DNA of 64,000 nucleotides, taken from assembly GCF_022898935.1 (NCBI RefSeq), contig NZ_JALIRP010000004.1, positions 186,001-250,000 on the forward strand. Reading direction: 5' to 3'. A program made the translations under genes and the position numbers. Below, piece after piece: positions 44,794-55,040 of this stretch. Every line of letters begins with the position of its first letter. The first letter of the stretch is position 1. The DNA comes from Paenibacillus mangrovi. Lineage in GTDB: Bacteria; Bacillota; Bacilli; Paenibacillales; Paenibacillaceae. The notes under the pieces were generated by a model, which saw only the letters and a list, made by a program, of their open reading frames with translations, made no database searches and had not been told where the DNA came from.

Positions 44794-45651
44794 CTAAACT
44801 TCTTCCCAAATACGTTTTACGTTTGCAAGACCGATTCTTGTGCCTTGGTAAGCATCTTCCATGCCTTCGAATTCGATCGACAGATAACCGTCATATCCAG
44901 ATTCCTTGATCGTACGGATGGATTCACGGAGATTGATATCCCCATGGCCGGAGATGGCACCTCTCAGGTAGTTGCCGCTGGCAGTTTTGAACCAGCCTTC
45001 CCCTGGATTTTGTGAAGCTTGACGCAGGTAGAAATCTTTAATGTGCACAATCGAAGCAAACGGCAAATTCTTTTTAACGGCTACGACCGGATCTTCATCC
45101 ACACACATGAAATTGCCGACATCAAGCGTTGTCTTGAAGTTCGGACGGTCTACCGTCTGTACCAAGGTTTGAACACGATCGCTGGCCTGGATGTAGTAGC
45201 CGTGGTTCTCTACGCTGGTTGTAATACCATACTGAGCAGCATAATCTGCCACCTGGCGGCAGGCGTCAGCCAGACGGCTAACCTCGCTGTTGAACTGTTT
45301 GATGGAAGTATCTTTGCGTCCAGCCACATCATGGCGCATCAGCTTTACGCCGAGTCGTGCTGCGATGTCCACTTCCTTTTTGACGCGCTCGATTTCATTC
45401 GTGACTTCCTCGTCGCTATCCACGCCAAAATTCGCATAGATAGCATAATTGGAGATATCGATGCCAACTTCCTTGGCTTTCGCCACGATTTGGTCCACGA
45501 GTTCAGGATTATCTGTAAGCGTAAAACCGATCGGAACGATCTCTACATGCTCCCCGCCCATTTCGGCGATCTTCTCAATGGCCTCAAGTACAGTGATTTC
45601 CCCGGAATGGATTGGACGGTACAGGCTGTATGTGCTTACTCCGATTTTCAT
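44794..45651 (-). CDS. Sugar phosphate isomerase/epimerase family protein (TIM barrel), second paralogue
   Basis: TIM-barrel protein of 285 residues in the same superfamily as the next gene but clearly diverged. VSTYSLYRPIHSGE at the start, TSVENHGYYIQASDRV, KTTLDVGNFMCVDEDP, VHIKDFYLRQ, GHGDINLRES and YLSIEFEGME mark the metal and substrate residues. Its ATG overlaps the stop of the Gfo/Idh gene by 4 nt, so the two are translationally coupled. Confidence 0.85.
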   Translation of the reverse strand: MKIGVSTYSLYRPIHSGEITVLEAIEKIAEMGGEHVEIVPIGFTLTDNPELVDQIVAKAKEVGIDISNYAIYANFGVDSDEEVTNEIERVKKEVDIAARLGVKLMRHDVAGRKDTSIKQFNSEVSRLADACRQVADYAAQYGITTSVENHGYYIQASDRVQTLVQTVDRPNFKTTLDVGNFMCVDEDPVVAVKKNLPFASIVHIKDFYLRQASQNPGEGWFKTASGNYLRGAISGHGDINLRESIRTIKESGYDGYLSIEFEGMEDAYQGTRIGLANVKRIWEEV

Positions 45652-46706
45652 AGCTGGATTTCTACCCCTTTCTCAGCGGATTCATAAATGGCTGTCAATA
45701 TTCTCATTAGCTCCAGACCATCTTCTACAGGGCTTATTGGCTCTCTGTTGTTTTGAATATTGAGAATGAATTGGTCGATTTCATTTTGGAAGGCCGCTGT
45801 AAAGTTGAAGCCTTTATTGTCGATTTGCGGCTCGATGTTGATCATCACGTCGTTCTTTTCCGTAACGATCACCAAAGCCGGGTCGATCTCGAATCCGCCT
45901 TTGGTTCCGAAAATTTTAACAGCCGATTCATCCTTCTTGGCATGCAGCGAGAAGCTTACGTCTACCATGAGCGAAGCGCCGTTTTCGAATCGGATCAATG
46001 CGTTCGCCAAGTCTTCGACCGTATTTTTGCTGGCATCGTAATCTGCAGCCTTGTAGAAGGACAAGTGTTTCACGTTGGAACGGTTACCGAGCTTATGATA
46101 CACGTTTCCTGAAACCGATTTCACTTTCGGTCTACCAAGCATGTACCAGCACAGGTCGATGACGTGTACGCCAATATCGATCAGCGGTCCGCCGCCGGAA
46201 CGTTCCTTATCCGCAAACCAGCCACCTGGATTGCCCAAACGACGCAGGATTGAGGCTTTTGCGTAATACAGCTCGCCGAACTCATCCTTTTCGATAAAGC
46301 TTTGTAGAAGTCCGATATTCGGATCATAACGGCGTACGAAGCCAACCTGCAGGAGCTTGTTGCTATCGCGTACGGTTTGTTGAATATGTAATGCTTCCTC
46401 GACGCTGCGGCAAAGCGGTTTTTCGACCAGTACATGCTTGCCGGCCTTGATCGCCGCGATGCTGATCCCAGCGTGAGAGTTGTTCCATGTGCAGATGCTG
46501 ACAGCATCAATCTCCGGATCTGCAAGCAGTTCATTGTAATCGGTATATGTTTTCTGGGCACCGTATTTCTGGGCAGCCGCCTTAGCTCTCTCTTCTTTCA
46601 AATCGCAAATCGCTACGATTTCAGCATCCGGGTTCTTTTGATACGAATTCATGTGTGATTCTGAAATGGAACCTGCACCGATAATGCCCACTTTGATCTT
46701 GTTCAT
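45648..46706 (-). CDS. Gfo/Idh/MocA family oxidoreductase
   Basis: NAD(P)-dependent sugar dehydrogenase of 352 residues. VGIIGAGSISESHMNSY is the Rossmann loop, HVLVEKPLCRSVEEAL carries the catalytic-site lysine (EKP), and GGGPLIDIGVHVIDLCWYML supplies the aspartate and histidine. First gene of the operon with two sugar isomerases, divergent from an AraC regulator. It probably oxidises a polyol or sugar that the isomerases then process; identity of the substrate is unknown. Confidence 0.9.
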   Translation of the reverse strand: MNKIKVGIIGAGSISESHMNSYQKNPDAEIVAICDLKEERAKAAAQKYGAQKTYTDYNELLADPEIDAVSICTWNNSHAGISIAAIKAGKHVLVEKPLCRSVEEALHIQQTVRDSNKLLQVGFVRRYDPNIGLLQSFIEKDEFGELYYAKASILRRLGNPGGWFADKERSGGGPLIDIGVHVIDLCWYMLGRPKVKSVSGNVYHKLGNRSNVKHLSFYKAADYDASKNTVEDLANALIRFENGASLMVDVSFSLHAKKDESAVKIFGTKGGFEIDPALVIVTEKNDVMINIEPQIDNKGFNFTAAFQNEIDQFILNIQNNREPISPVEDGLELMRILTAIYESAEKGVEIQL

Positions 46707-46836
46707 TCGTATTCTACCTCTCCTTTAAGTCATCCTTTTGTGTTTGTTCTTCTTGAATTATAATATTTATAAGAAAGTCTGCCATGCAGTGCCTTGCTCA
46801 TTATTTAGACAATTGTGCGATTTAGAGGTGACCACT

Positions 46837-47712
46837 ATGGAAAGACCCCTTTCATTACAGGAACCGATGGATATGCCAAACCGCTTTTTCCCGATCAAAA
46901 TTCATTATTGTACGGCAAATCAATATGGAAAGACGCTGTTTAAGCACCACTGGCATAATCACATCGAATTCTTGTATTTTACAAAAGGCTCTGCCATGAT
47001 CGAGCTGAACTCCGTTCCATACGAAGTAAGTGAAGGCGATCTGGTTGTCGTGAACAGCAACGATTTACATTATGGTGTTAGCCAATGCGATGATTTGGTC
47101 TATTATGCGATGATCGTGGATATCAAACTGCTGCATAGTCACTCTGTGGACGCGATCGAAACCAAGTTCATCACCCCGATCATGCAGAACCGGATTCTTT
47201 TCGCCAGCAAAATTTCGAGAGATGAGGAAATCATCAGTTCTATCTCTTCCCTGATCCAAGAGCATAGCCAGCGTGAGCTGGGGTATGAGCTGTCGATAAA
47301 ATCATATTTGTACCGCATTCTGACCATTCTGCTGCGCAGGTACGGTATGAACAAAATGAGCTCGGAAGACGATCATCTTCGCTTGAAAAACCTTGAGCGG
47401 TTCACGCCTGTATTTCAGTATATCGAGGATCATTATCATGAGGATCTGACCATCGATATGCTGTCCGCTCTAGCGGGACTCAGTCGTTTCCATTTCAGCC
47501 GTTTGTTCAAGGAGCTCACCGGACGTACCGTCATGGACTATATTAATACACTCCGCATCAACAAATCTGAATACCTGCTGCGGAACTCACGCATGAATAT
47601 TTCGGAAATCGCTTTGTGCACGGGCTTTAAAGATATATATTACTTCAGCCGCTCGTTTAAGAAGTACAAGCATGTATCGCCATCTGAGCTGCGCAAAAGC
47701 TTTAATCTGTAG
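46837..47712 (+). CDS. AraC-family regulator of the sugar operon
   Basis: Regulator of 291 residues with an N-terminal cupin sensor (HHWHNHIEFLYFTKGSAMI, VNSNDLHYGVS) and a C-terminal AraC domain (TIDMLSALAGLSRFHFSRLF, MNISEIALCTGFKDIYYFSR, FKKYKHVSPSELRKSF). AGAGGTG sits before the ATG at 46837; the open frame upstream to 46738 lacks a ribosome site. Divergent from the Gfo/Idh-isomerase operon, which it probably activates. Confidence 0.9.
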   Translation: MERPLSLQEPMDMPNRFFPIKIHYCTANQYGKTLFKHHWHNHIEFLYFTKGSAMIELNSVPYEVSEGDLVVVNSNDLHYGVSQCDDLVYYAMIVDIKLLHSHSVDAIETKFITPIMQNRILFASKISRDEEIISSISSLIQEHSQRELGYELSIKSYLYRILTILLRRYGMNKMSSEDDHLRLKNLERFTPVFQYIEDHYHEDLTIDMLSALAGLSRFHFSRLFKELTGRTVMDYINTLRINKSEYLLRNSRMNISEIALCTGFKDIYYFSRSFKKYKHVSPSELRKSFNL

Positions 47713-47862
47713 ATTCATCTCCGATCTTTCTCTTTCAGAAATAAAGTTTGTCGATATAAATTGGCATTTTACATAGTCAATCTGCTTGTTTCTGGGTATA
47801 ATAGTCCTGGATGTTAGATATCTTTTATACGTAAAGTATGTTATTTGAGGAGGAACAGATCT

Positions 47863-48231
47863 TTGGATCCATATTCATCGGGACAATTTAACCAGTTTCA
47901 GCAGCCGCCCATGCAGCCGCCGAAGACAAACGGAAAAGCTATTGGAGCACTTGTGCTCGGCATTCTAAGCCTTGTGATTCCTTATTTGGGATTCATTCTC
48001 GGCATTATCGCCATCGTGCTTGCAAGCCTTGCCTTCAAAGAGATCAAGAGAAGAAGCGAGGGCGGACGTGGACTTGCAGTCGGCGGGTTGGTGTGCGGCA
48101 TTGTCGGTACATCATTGTACGGCATTCTTATTCTGTTGGTTGTAATCGGACTTATCTTTCTTGGCGCTTCTTATGACAGTTATTATGATGCACTCTCATC
48201 CATTCCAGATTTGAGACTTCATTATTCATAA
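47863..48231 (+). CDS. DUF4190-like small membrane protein
   Basis: Protein of about 122 residues starting at a TTG 9 nt after GAGGAGG (47847-47853). A Gln/Pro-rich N-terminus (FNQFQQPPMQPPK) is followed by two hydrophobic hairpins: AIGALVLGILSLVIPYLGFI with IIAIVLASLAF, and GLAVGGLVCGIVGTSLYGIL with LVVIGLIFLG. The LGxLSLV...G-A pattern is that of DUF4190 proteins. A TATAAT lies at about 47798. Function unknown. Confidence 0.75.
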   Translation: MDPYSSGQFNQFQQPPMQPPKTNGKAIGALVLGILSLVIPYLGFILGIIAIVLASLAFKEIKRRSEGGRGLAVGGLVCGIVGTSLYGILILLVVIGLIFLGASYDSYYDALSSIPDLRLHYS

Positions 48232-48286
48232 CACAGGGCCTTATTCATTGGGTAACTGACTGTTTCATTAATCGATAGACTATAAG

Positions 48287-48323
48287 AAAAAACCGGCTGC
48301 TCTTTTCAGAGCAGTCGGTTTTT
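48287..48323. terminator. Bidirectional terminator, DUF4190 / pdp
   Basis: AAAAACCG-CTGCTC and GAGCAG-CGGTTTTT form a 14-bp stem with one G/T step and a 6-nt loop, with A and T runs suited to termination in both directions. Confidence 0.88.
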
Positions 48324-48346
48324 CGTAAACCCTTTATATATGAAGG

Positions 48347-49648
48347 TTATTCCGTGATGGTACCGTGCACCAGTATAGGTGCTTCGGCATGGCCTGAGAT
48401 GTGGATGTTTTCATAAATTTTGTTCATCACATCATCCACATTTTCGCGGTTCGCATGAATGGTCATAAGCGATTCGCCTTTTTTCACGGAATCACCGATT
48501 TTTTTGTTAAGCATGAGACCCACAGCCAAATCGATTTCCGACTCTTTGGTTGCACGGCCAGCACCCAGCCACATCGCTGCAGTACCGATCTCGTCCGCTA
48601 CGATTTCGGCGACAACGCCATCTTCCTTCGCAGGAACCTCGATGAGATACTTCGCTTGCGGAAGCTTCTCTGGATGATCTACAACGTCAGGATTTCCACC
48701 TTGGTTTTGGATGAATTCCTTGAATTTCTCCAGCGCCTTGCCGTTCTTGATGACTTCCTTCAACTTCTCTTCCGCTTCCTCCAAAGAGTCGGCCTTATTC
48801 GCCAGGAACACCATTTGGCGGCCAAGCGCGAGGCAGAGCTCTTCGAGATCCTTCGGTCCCTCGCCTTTCAGTGTATCGATCGCTTCCTTCACTTCTAGGG
48901 AGTTACCAATAGCATAACCCAGCGGCTGGCTCATGTCGGAGATTACCGCCATCGTTTTGCGGCCGACGTTGTTGCCGATGCTTACCATCGCATGCGCCAG
49001 TTCTTTAGCGTCATCTACGGTTTTCATGAACGCGCCTGCGCCGGTTTTCACGTCAAGCACGATCGCGTCGGAACCTGCGGCAATCTTCTTACTCATGATG
49101 GAGCTGGCAATCAAGGAAATGGAGTCAACCGTACCAGTAACGTCACGAAGTGCATACAGTTTTTTGTCTGCTGGCGTCAGGTTGCCTGTTTGACCGATAA
49201 CCGCGATTTTATGTTTGTTCACCAGGTTAACGAATTCTTCGCGCTCGATTTCCACATGGAAGCCCTCGATGGATTCGAGTTTGTCGATAGTACCGCCGGT
49301 GTGTCCCAAGCCGCGTCCAGACATTTTCGCTACTGGGATGTCAAGAGCCGCTACGAGAGGAGCAAGCACCAATGTAGTCGTATCGCCTACGCCGCCTGTG
49401 GAGTGCTTGTCTACTTTTACTCCTTCAATCTCGGACAAATCGATCGTGTCGCCGGAGTTCACGATAGCCATTGTCAGATCGGCGCGTTCACGCTGGGTCA
49501 TGTCTTTGAAGAAAATAGCCATTGCCAAGGCACTGACCTGATAGTCAGGAATGTCTCCTTTTGTATAGCCTTCTATGATGAAATTAATTTCTTCTGTTGT
49601 CAATTCTCCGCCGTCACGTTTCTTTTCAATCAAGTCGACCATTCTCAT
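48347..49648 (-). CDS. pdp: Pyrimidine-nucleoside phosphorylase
   Basis: Phosphorylase of 433 residues that splits thymidine, deoxyuridine and uridine to base and sugar 1-phosphate. [15 protein letters not shown] is the phosphate/glycine motif, [19 protein letters not shown] the family signature, and [11 protein letters not shown] follows. GAGG lies 9 nt before the ATG at 49648; a TTG 21 nt upstream is the longest alternative. Last gene of the leftward deo operon. Confidence 0.95.
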   Translation of the reverse strand: MRMVDLIEKKRDGGELTTEEINFIIEGYTKGDIPDYQVSALAMAIFFKDMTQRERADLTMAIVNSGDTIDLSEIEGVKVDKHSTGGVGDTTTLVLAPLVAALDIPVAKMSGRGLGHTGGTIDKLESIEGFHVEIEREEFVNLVNKHKIAVIGQTGNLTPADKKLYALRDVTGTVDSISLIASSIMSKKIAAGSDAIVLDVKTGAGAFMKTVDDAKELAHAMVSIGNNVGRKTMAVISDMSQPLGYAIGNSLEVKEAIDTLKGEGPKDLEELCLALGRQMVFLANKADSLEEAEEKLKEVIKNGKALEKFKEFIQNQGGNPDVVDHPEKLPQAKYLIEVPAKEDGVVAEIVADEIGTAAMWLGAGRATKESEIDLAVGLMLNKKIGDSVKKGESLMTIHANRENVDDVMNKIYENIHISGHAEAPILVHGTITE

Positions 49649-49691
49649 AGAGCAATGCCTCACTTTCAAAGTTAATGATATGAACTAAATA

Positions 49692-50399
49692 TTACAGGGT
49701 AATTGCGGTTTCCAAAGCCACTTCCATCATCTCGTTGAAGGTCGTTTGACGTTCTTCCGCTGTTGTCTCTTCACCTGTCAGCAGGTGGTCGCTTACGGTC
49801 AGCAAAGTCAGAGCGTTAACGCCAAATTTGGCAGCTAGAGTGTACAAAGCCGCTGTTTCCATTTCGACGCCCAAAATACCATGCTTCATCAATTTCTCAG
49901 AGATCGTCTGATCATCACGGTAGAAAATGTCCGAGCTGAATACGTTGCCGACATGCAGCTTCAGGCCTTTTTCCACGCCTTTATCATAAGCGGTTTTCAG
50001 CAGGTTGAAGCTCGCGATAGGCGCGAAATCATTGCCGTCAAAGTAGTGGCGATTCGAGCCGGAATCCGTGCAGCAAGCCTGGGCCAGAATGACGTCACGT
50101 ACATGAACGTCTTTTTGCATGCCGCCACATGTGCCGACACGCATCAAGTTTTTGACGCCGTACTGGCTGATCAGTTCGTTTACATAAATACTGATGGATG
50201 GAATACCCATGCCAGTTCCTTGAACAGAGATGCGTTTACCTTTGTAGGTTCCCGTGAATCCAAGCATGCCTCTGACTTCGTTATAGCAGGTTACGTCCTG
50301 CAGATAGGTTTCAGCGATGTATTTCGCCCGGAGCGGGTCTCCAGGCAATAGAATTGTTTCCGCGATTTCTCCAGCTTTTGCTCCAATATGAATACTCAT
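49692..50399 (-). CDS. deoD: Purine-nucleoside phosphorylase, DeoD type
   Basis: Hexameric-type phosphorylase of 235 residues. [14 protein letters not shown] near the start, [17 protein letters not shown] and [13 protein letters not shown] supply phosphate and ribose contacts, [13 protein letters not shown] the MET nucleoside loop, and [11 protein letters not shown] the catalytic aspartate. GGAGGACAATCA precedes the ATG. Fourth in the deo operon after deoC, nupC and deoB. Confidence 0.96.
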   Translation of the reverse strand: MSIHIGAKAGEIAETILLPGDPLRAKYIAETYLQDVTCYNEVRGMLGFTGTYKGKRISVQGTGMGIPSISIYVNELISQYGVKNLMRVGTCGGMQKDVHVRDVILAQACCTDSGSNRHYFDGNDFAPIASFNLLKTAYDKGVEKGLKLHVGNVFSSDIFYRDDQTISEKLMKHGILGVEMETAALYTLAAKFGVNALTLLTVSDHLLTGEETTAEERQTTFNEMMEVALETAITL

Positions 50400-50436
50400 T
50401 GATTGTCCTCCTGACAGGTTATAGAGATGATGAAAT

Positions 50437-51618
50437 CTATTTCAAATTTTCAAGGAAACTTGTACCGTATTCCGGCATTTTCACGCCGAAGTTCTCGGCT
50501 ACCGTAGCGCCGATATCCGCGAATGTGTTGCGAAGCGAAAGCTCGCTGCCGCCATTTTTGAAACGTGGAGAATACGCGAGCAGAGGCACATATTCACGGG
50601 TATGGTCGGTTCCGCGGTACGTTGGATCATTACCGTGGTCGGCAGTGATGATCAATAGATCCTCATCCGTCATTTTTGCGAAAACTTCCGGTAGACGCGC
50701 ATCATAATCTTCCAAAGCCTGCGCGTATCCTTGCGGATCACGACGGTGGCCGTAAAGCGCATCAAAGTCTACGAGGTTCAGGAAGCTAAGCCCTGTAAAG
50801 TCCTCATCCATGGTGGAGATCATTTTGTCCATGCCGTCCATGTTGGATGCAGTACGGATGGCTTTGGTTACGCCTTCTCCATCGTAGATGTCAGAGATTT
50901 TACCAAGCGCGATAACATCGAAGTGCGCATCCTTCAGCTCGCTCATAACCGTACGTTCGAATGGCTTAAGAGCATAATCATGACGGTTTGGCGTACGCTT
51001 GAAGGATCCTGGCTGACCCACATATGGACGGGCGATAATGCGTCCCAGCATATACGGATCATCCAATGTAATTTCGCGGCAGAACTCGCAAATTTCGTAG
51101 AGCTCTTTCAGTGGAATCACATCTTCGTGCGCAGCAATTTGAAGTACGGAATCCGCCGAAGTATACACGATCAGTGCTCCGGTCTTCATTTGCTCTTCTC
51201 CGAGCTCATCAAGGATTTCAGTGCCACTTGCAGGCTTGTTGCCGATGACCTTGCGTCCTGTTTTTTCTTCGATGCGCTGGATCAGCTCATCCGGAAATCC
51301 ATCAGGAAAAACGCGGAACGGTGTATCGATATAGAGACCCATGATCTCCCAGTGTCCGGTCATCGTATCCTTACCTGCTGACTTTTCCTGCATTTTCGTA
51401 TAATAAGCCATCGGCTTGTCAGCCTTTTCGATGCCTTGAATTTCACGGATGTTGGAAAGTCCTAGCTTGCCCATATACGGCATCTTCAGTCCACCGCGTT
51501 CTCTGGCAATATGTCCTAATGTATCCACATCAAAATCATCGAACTTAGCGGCATCCGGTGCTTCACCAATCCCTACCGAATCCATTACTATCAGATGTAC
51601 ACGTTTAAATTCAGCCAT
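50437..51618 (-). CDS. deoB: Phosphopentomutase
   Basis: Alkaline-phosphatase-fold mutase of 393 residues that converts (deoxy)ribose 1-phosphate to 5-phosphate, linking the phosphorylases to DeoC. Metal residues lie in [19 protein letters not shown] [15 protein letters not shown], the phospho-acceptor threonine is in [12 protein letters not shown], and [19 protein letters not shown] gives the remaining Asp/His ligands. AGGAG precedes the ATG. Between nupC and deoD. Confidence 0.96.
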   Translation of the reverse strand: MAEFKRVHLIVMDSVGIGEAPDAAKFDDFDVDTLGHIARERGGLKMPYMGKLGLSNIREIQGIEKADKPMAYYTKMQEKSAGKDTMTGHWEIMGLYIDTPFRVFPDGFPDELIQRIEEKTGRKVIGNKPASGTEILDELGEEQMKTGALIVYTSADSVLQIAAHEDVIPLKELYEICEFCREITLDDPYMLGRIIARPYVGQPGSFKRTPNRHDYALKPFERTVMSELKDAHFDVIALGKISDIYDGEGVTKAIRTASNMDGMDKMISTMDEDFTGLSFLNLVDFDALYGHRRDPQGYAQALEDYDARLPEVFAKMTDEDLLIITADHGNDPTYRGTDHTREYVPLLAYSPRFKNGGSELSLRNTFADIGATVAENFGVKMPEYGTSFLENLK

Positions 51619-51661
51619 TGTTTATCACTCCTCTGTTTTGAGTATAACTCATGCCAAGCGA

Positions 51662-52840
51662 TTATAAAAATATACCGGCAATGGTTGCGGAAAGCACGCT
51701 GACCAGCGTCGCTCCATAAAGCAATTTAAGCCCGAAACGCGCAACAACATTACCCTGCTTCTCATGCAGACCCTTAACAGCACCAGCAATAATGCCGATA
51801 GAAGAGAAGTTTGCGAACGAAACCAGGAAGATCGAAACGATACCTGTCGCGCGAGCAGACATAGCATGTTTACCCAGATCAAGCATCGCAACGAATTCGT
51901 TGGATACCATTTTGGTTGCCATAATGCTGCCCGCTTCCACGGCTTCTTTCCAAGGTACGCCCATGATGAATGCAAACGGTGCAAAGACATATCCGAGCAA
52001 TTCCTGGAACGAGATACCGAAGACGCCGCTGAAAATACCGTTGATCATCGCGATCAATGCGACGAAACCAATCAGCATCGCAGCTACAGTGATCGCAACT
52101 TTGAAGCCGTCCATGATGTATTCGCCGAGCATCTCGAAGAATGACTGCTTCTCATGCTCTTCCTGCACTTCCAGTTTATCTTCTTCAGCAGTTACTTCAT
52201 AAGGGTTCAGAATCGAAGTGATGATAAACCCGCCGAACAGATTCAGCACCAGCGCTGTAACAACATACTTCGGATCGATCATGGTCATATAAGCGCCGAC
52301 GATGGACATCGAAACGGTAGACATGGCTGATGCGCACAGCGTGTACAAACGGTGCTTCGGCAGAAGTCCAATTTGTTTTTTGACCGAAATGAACACTTCG
52401 GATTGGCCCAAAATAGCAGAGGCAACAGCATTGTAAGATTCAAGCTTACCCATACCGTTAATTTTGCTGAGCACGATACCGGTATAACGAATGATAATCG
52501 GAAGTACCTTGATGTACTGCAGAATCCCGATTAGAGCCGAGATGAAAATGATTGGCAGCAGTACACCTAGGAAGAACGGTGCTTGTCCTTCGTTTGCAAT
52601 TCCGCCAAATACGAAGTTAATTCCCTCTGACGCATAGTTCAGCAGATTTGTAAAGACATCAGAAAATCCCCTGATCAGAACGGTTCCGAAAACCGTATTC
52701 AGCAAGAAGTATGCCAGAACAACCTGCAAAGCAATCATAATGATAATCGGGCGATAGCGAATACCACGTTTGTTATTGCTGGCTACATAAGACAGTGCAA
52801 ACACGACGAGTAACCCTAATATCGCAATCAGAAATTTCAT
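51662..52840 (-). CDS. nupC: NupC-type nucleoside transporter
   Basis: Concentrative nucleoside transporter of 392 residues with many membrane helices. [34 protein letters not shown] and [10 protein letters not shown] are hallmark sequences of the NupC/CNT family, which imports nucleosides with protons or sodium. GGGGAGA before the ATG at 52840 fixes the start, discarding 14 upstream codons. It provides substrates for the phosphorylases in the same operon. Confidence 0.95.
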   Translation of the reverse strand: MKFLIAILGLLVVFALSYVASNNKRGIRYRPIIIMIALQVVLAYFLLNTVFGTVLIRGFSDVFTNLLNYASEGINFVFGGIANEGQAPFFLGVLLPIIFISALIGILQYIKVLPIIIRYTGIVLSKINGMGKLESYNAVASAILGQSEVFISVKKQIGLLPKHRLYTLCASAMSTVSMSIVGAYMTMIDPKYVVTALVLNLFGGFIITSILNPYEVTAEEDKLEVQEEHEKQSFFEMLGEYIMDGFKVAITVAAMLIGFVALIAMINGIFSGVFGISFQELLGYVFAPFAFIMGVPWKEAVEAGSIMATKMVSNEFVAMLDLGKHAMSARATGIVSIFLVSFANFSSIGIIAGAVKGLHEKQGNVVARFGLKLLYGATLVSVLSATIAGIFL

Positions 52841-52880
52841 AGCTGTCTCCCCATGATGTAGTTTGTAGTGAAAACCTTTC

Positions 52881-52894
52881 ATTAAGCGCTTCCA
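52881..52894 (-). promoter_or_regulatory. Candidate catabolite-response (cre) site
   Basis: TGGAAGCGCTTAAT (minus strand) matches about 12 of 14 positions of the CcpA consensus as I recall it. It sits between deoC and nupC. The B. subtilis deo operon is CcpA-controlled, which makes this plausible but unproven. Confidence 0.35.
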
Positions 52895-52904
52895 AAGTGC
52901 TGCT

Positions 52905-52943
52905 AGTAAAGCGGAAACTTCATTTCGAGTCTCCCGCTTTACT
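52905..52943. other. Intercistronic hairpin between deoC and nupC
   Basis: AGTAAAGCGG and CCGCTTTACT form a perfect 10-bp stem with a 19-nt loop in the 131-nt deoC-nupC gap. No T run follows on the minus strand, so it is not a normal terminator; it may shape mRNA processing or stability. Confidence 0.55.
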
Positions 52944-52971
52944 TAAGGCAGTCGGATGCATCGCTATATTC

Positions 52972-53643
52972 TTAATAAGAAGCTGTAGACTGGCCGCCTT
53001 CCATAATTTTCACGCCGGAGCTTGCGCCGATTCTTGTCGCGCCTGCTTCGATCATCTTGTTCATATCCTCAAGGCTGCGTACGCCGCCAGAAGCTTTAAC
53101 TCCAACGTTAGGACCTACGGTTTGACGCATCAAACGAACATCTTCTGGTGTTGCACCGCCTGTGGAGAATCCGGTAGACGTTTTTACAAAATCAGCACCA
53201 GCTTGTACCGAGAAGCGGCATGCACGTTCCTTCTCTTCATCAGTCAACAGGCAAGTTTCGATAATGACCTTCACCAGCGCTTTGCCGGCAGCGGCATCAA
53301 CAACAGCTTTAATATCCTTTTCAACGACATCGTCCTGTTTGTCTTTAAGAGCGCCGATGTTGATGACCATGTCGACCTCAGTTGCACCATTTTCAATAGC
53401 ATCCTTAACTTCAAATGCTTTCACAGCCGAAGTCGATGCTCCTAGAGGGAAACCGATTACGGTGCACACTTTTACTTTGGTTCCGTTCAATTGTTCTGCA
53501 GCGAATTTCACCCAAGCAGGGTTAACGCATACGGAAGCAAACTCGTATTTCTTGGCTTCTTCCGTCAATTTGGCAATTTCACTTTGTGTTGCGTCTGCAC
53601 GCAACAGCGTATGATCGATCATACTTGCAAGATTTGTCATCAT
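52972..53643 (-). CDS. deoC: Deoxyribose-phosphate aldolase
   Basis: Class I aldolase of 223 residues that cleaves 2-deoxyribose 5-phosphate to glyceraldehyde 3-phosphate and acetaldehyde. The Schiff-base lysine is in [16 protein letters not shown] (about Lys154), with [14 protein letters not shown] and [13 protein letters not shown] as conserved segments. AAGGAG lies 5 nt before the ATG at 53643; a long upstream frame to 53745 is not supported. First structural gene of the operon, behind the DeoR-type operator. Confidence 0.95.
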   Translation of the reverse strand: MMTNLASMIDHTLLRADATQSEIAKLTEEAKKYEFASVCVNPAWVKFAAEQLNGTKVKVCTVIGFPLGASTSAVKAFEVKDAIENGATEVDMVINIGALKDKQDDVVEKDIKAVVDAAAGKALVKVIIETCLLTDEEKERACRFSVQAGADFVKTSTGFSTGGATPEDVRLMRQTVGPNVGVKASGGVRSLEDMNKMIEAGATRIGASSGVKIMEGGQSTASY

Positions 53644-53760
53644 GTCATCTCCTTCAAGAATCTCATACCTTTTATTTATCCAATTTTCTTGAATTGAAAA
53701 GGTTTTTATTTTGCAGAACGCCAAAGCTTTTTTGCCTTTATGCATTCTATTTGCAGGATT

Positions 53761-53789
53761 ATCATATCACTCGATTGAACATATGTAAA
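53761..53789 (-). promoter_or_regulatory. deo operon promoter
   Basis: Minus-strand TTTACA (53784-53789) and TATGAT (53761-53766) are exactly 17 nt apart, giving a start near 53754. An operator half-site TTCAAT (53774-53779) lies in the spacer. Confidence 0.75.
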
Positions 53790-53795
53790 CACTAT

Positions 53796-53813
53796 CATGA
53801 AATTATGTTCATG
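53796..53813 (-). promoter_or_regulatory. DeoR operator palindrome
   Basis: CATGAACATAATTTCATG has perfect 6-nt arms (CATGAA / TTCATG) and matches about 13 of 18 positions of the DeoR palindrome I recall from B. subtilis. It is centred near -50 of the predicted promoter, with the half-site TTCAAT downstream between -35 and -10, the same arrangement described there. Confidence 0.7.
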
Positions 53814-53851
53814 AACGATTTGTGAAGCTTCCCTGACTATTTTGCTCAAAA

Positions 53852-53883
53852 AAAATCTGCCATATGTGTCTATGACAGATTTT
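53852..53883 (-). terminator. deoR terminator
   Basis: AAAATCTG-CATA / TATG-CAGATTTT with a 6-nt loop; the minus strand continues with T8. Separates deoR from the deoC operon promoter. Confidence 0.82.
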
Positions 53884-53889
53884 GCAACA

Positions 53890-54825
53890 TTATGCCAAAA
53901 GTGCTTGTGCTGTAAATTGATCGGTAACCAAAATATTCGCATATTTGCCCGCCAGCGCTGCATGGATTGCCTCCACCTTACGCTGTCCGCCAGCGACGAG
54001 AATCGATTTCTCCTTCTTCCGAAGTTCGTACAGATCGATGCCAACTGTCCGGTTGTTGATTTCTTCACTGCAGATATTGCCATCTTTATCAAAAAACCTA
54101 GAGCATATATCTCCTGCCCCGTTCTTTTTGAGGAGCTTCTGCTCTTTTTCGTTAAAATAACCCAGCCGGAACAGCAGCGCATCCTCCTTCACGGTACCTA
54201 CCGTGAAAATAGCAATGTTAGCCTGCTTCCCGAGATCGATGATCCTGTTAATATGCCTGTCCTCTTCCACAATTCTCTTGAGGTCAATGCTGTCAAAAAT
54301 AACCGGCAGAGGCAAATATCTCGCGACGGTCTGATAAGCTTCTGCGAATAAATTCACCGTCTCTGCCGCATACGTATTCACATGGGAATGGCTGACACCA
54401 CCCTTGAGCTGCACGACTTCCACTCCTTTTACATTTTTGTGCTGCAGCTGCTGAGCAACCGCATACATCGTTGTTCCCCAAGTCACGCCAATAATATCTT
54501 TATCTTGAATGGTCTCATGCAGATAATCTGCCGTTTGTTTGGTAATATGCTTTTTGATCTCTTCATACGTATTCAGCGGCGAGTAGCACACTTGAACCGT
54601 ATCCAATCCGTATTTGTTCTTGAGCTTCTGCGAAAGGACATTCAAATCTTCGTTAGGATCGACAATATCGATTCTGACATACCCCTGTTCCTTCGCAAAC
54701 TGCAGAAGTCTAGATACCGTCGGACGGGAAACTCCAAGTCGTGCTGCGATATCCTGCTGACTGAAATCCGATTGATAATACAGTCTTGCAGCTTCAATCG
54801 ATAGCCGTTGTTTTTCAATGTCCAT
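53890..54825 (-). CDS. deoR: SorC/DeoR-type repressor of the deo operon
   Basis: Regulator of 311 residues. The N-terminal helix-turn-helix (FSQQDIAARLGVSRPTVSRL, about 20-39) is followed by a SorC-type sugar-binding domain (VTWGTTMYAVAQQL, GGVSHSHVN, GTVKEDALLFRLGYF, ILVAGGQRKVEAIHAALAGK). In B. subtilis DeoR senses deoxyribose 5-phosphate and represses dra-nupC-pdp. Located directly upstream of the operon on the same strand but separated by a terminator. Confidence 0.92.
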   Translation of the reverse strand: MDIEKQRLSIEAARLYYQSDFSQQDIAARLGVSRPTVSRLLQFAKEQGYVRIDIVDPNEDLNVLSQKLKNKYGLDTVQVCYSPLNTYEEIKKHITKQTADYLHETIQDKDIIGVTWGTTMYAVAQQLQHKNVKGVEVVQLKGGVSHSHVNTYAAETVNLFAEAYQTVARYLPLPVIFDSIDLKRIVEEDRHINRIIDLGKQANIAIFTVGTVKEDALLFRLGYFNEKEQKLLKKNGAGDICSRFFDKDGNICSEEINNRTVGIDLYELRKKEKSILVAGGQRKVEAIHAALAGKYANILVTDQFTAQALLA

Positions 54826-55040
54826 CTTTGTCTACTCACCCGTCTCTATATCTATAATCGGTACTCATGATGACTAACATTTCCAGATCTCTTCCCAAAT
54901 TCCTGTTGGCCAGAAGATATGCTTTTTTCGGCGAGGTTTATTTGATAAGATAAGAACTACGAAAATTTCGTATATGAACAGTATATTACAAAACTATCAA
55001 TCGAGATACCTTCTCAGAAGACATAGAAAGCGAGCCAATT

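Noticed and set aside
48992..49675. 227-codon frame antisense to pdp
   Set aside because: Shadow frame of a conserved phosphorylase gene.
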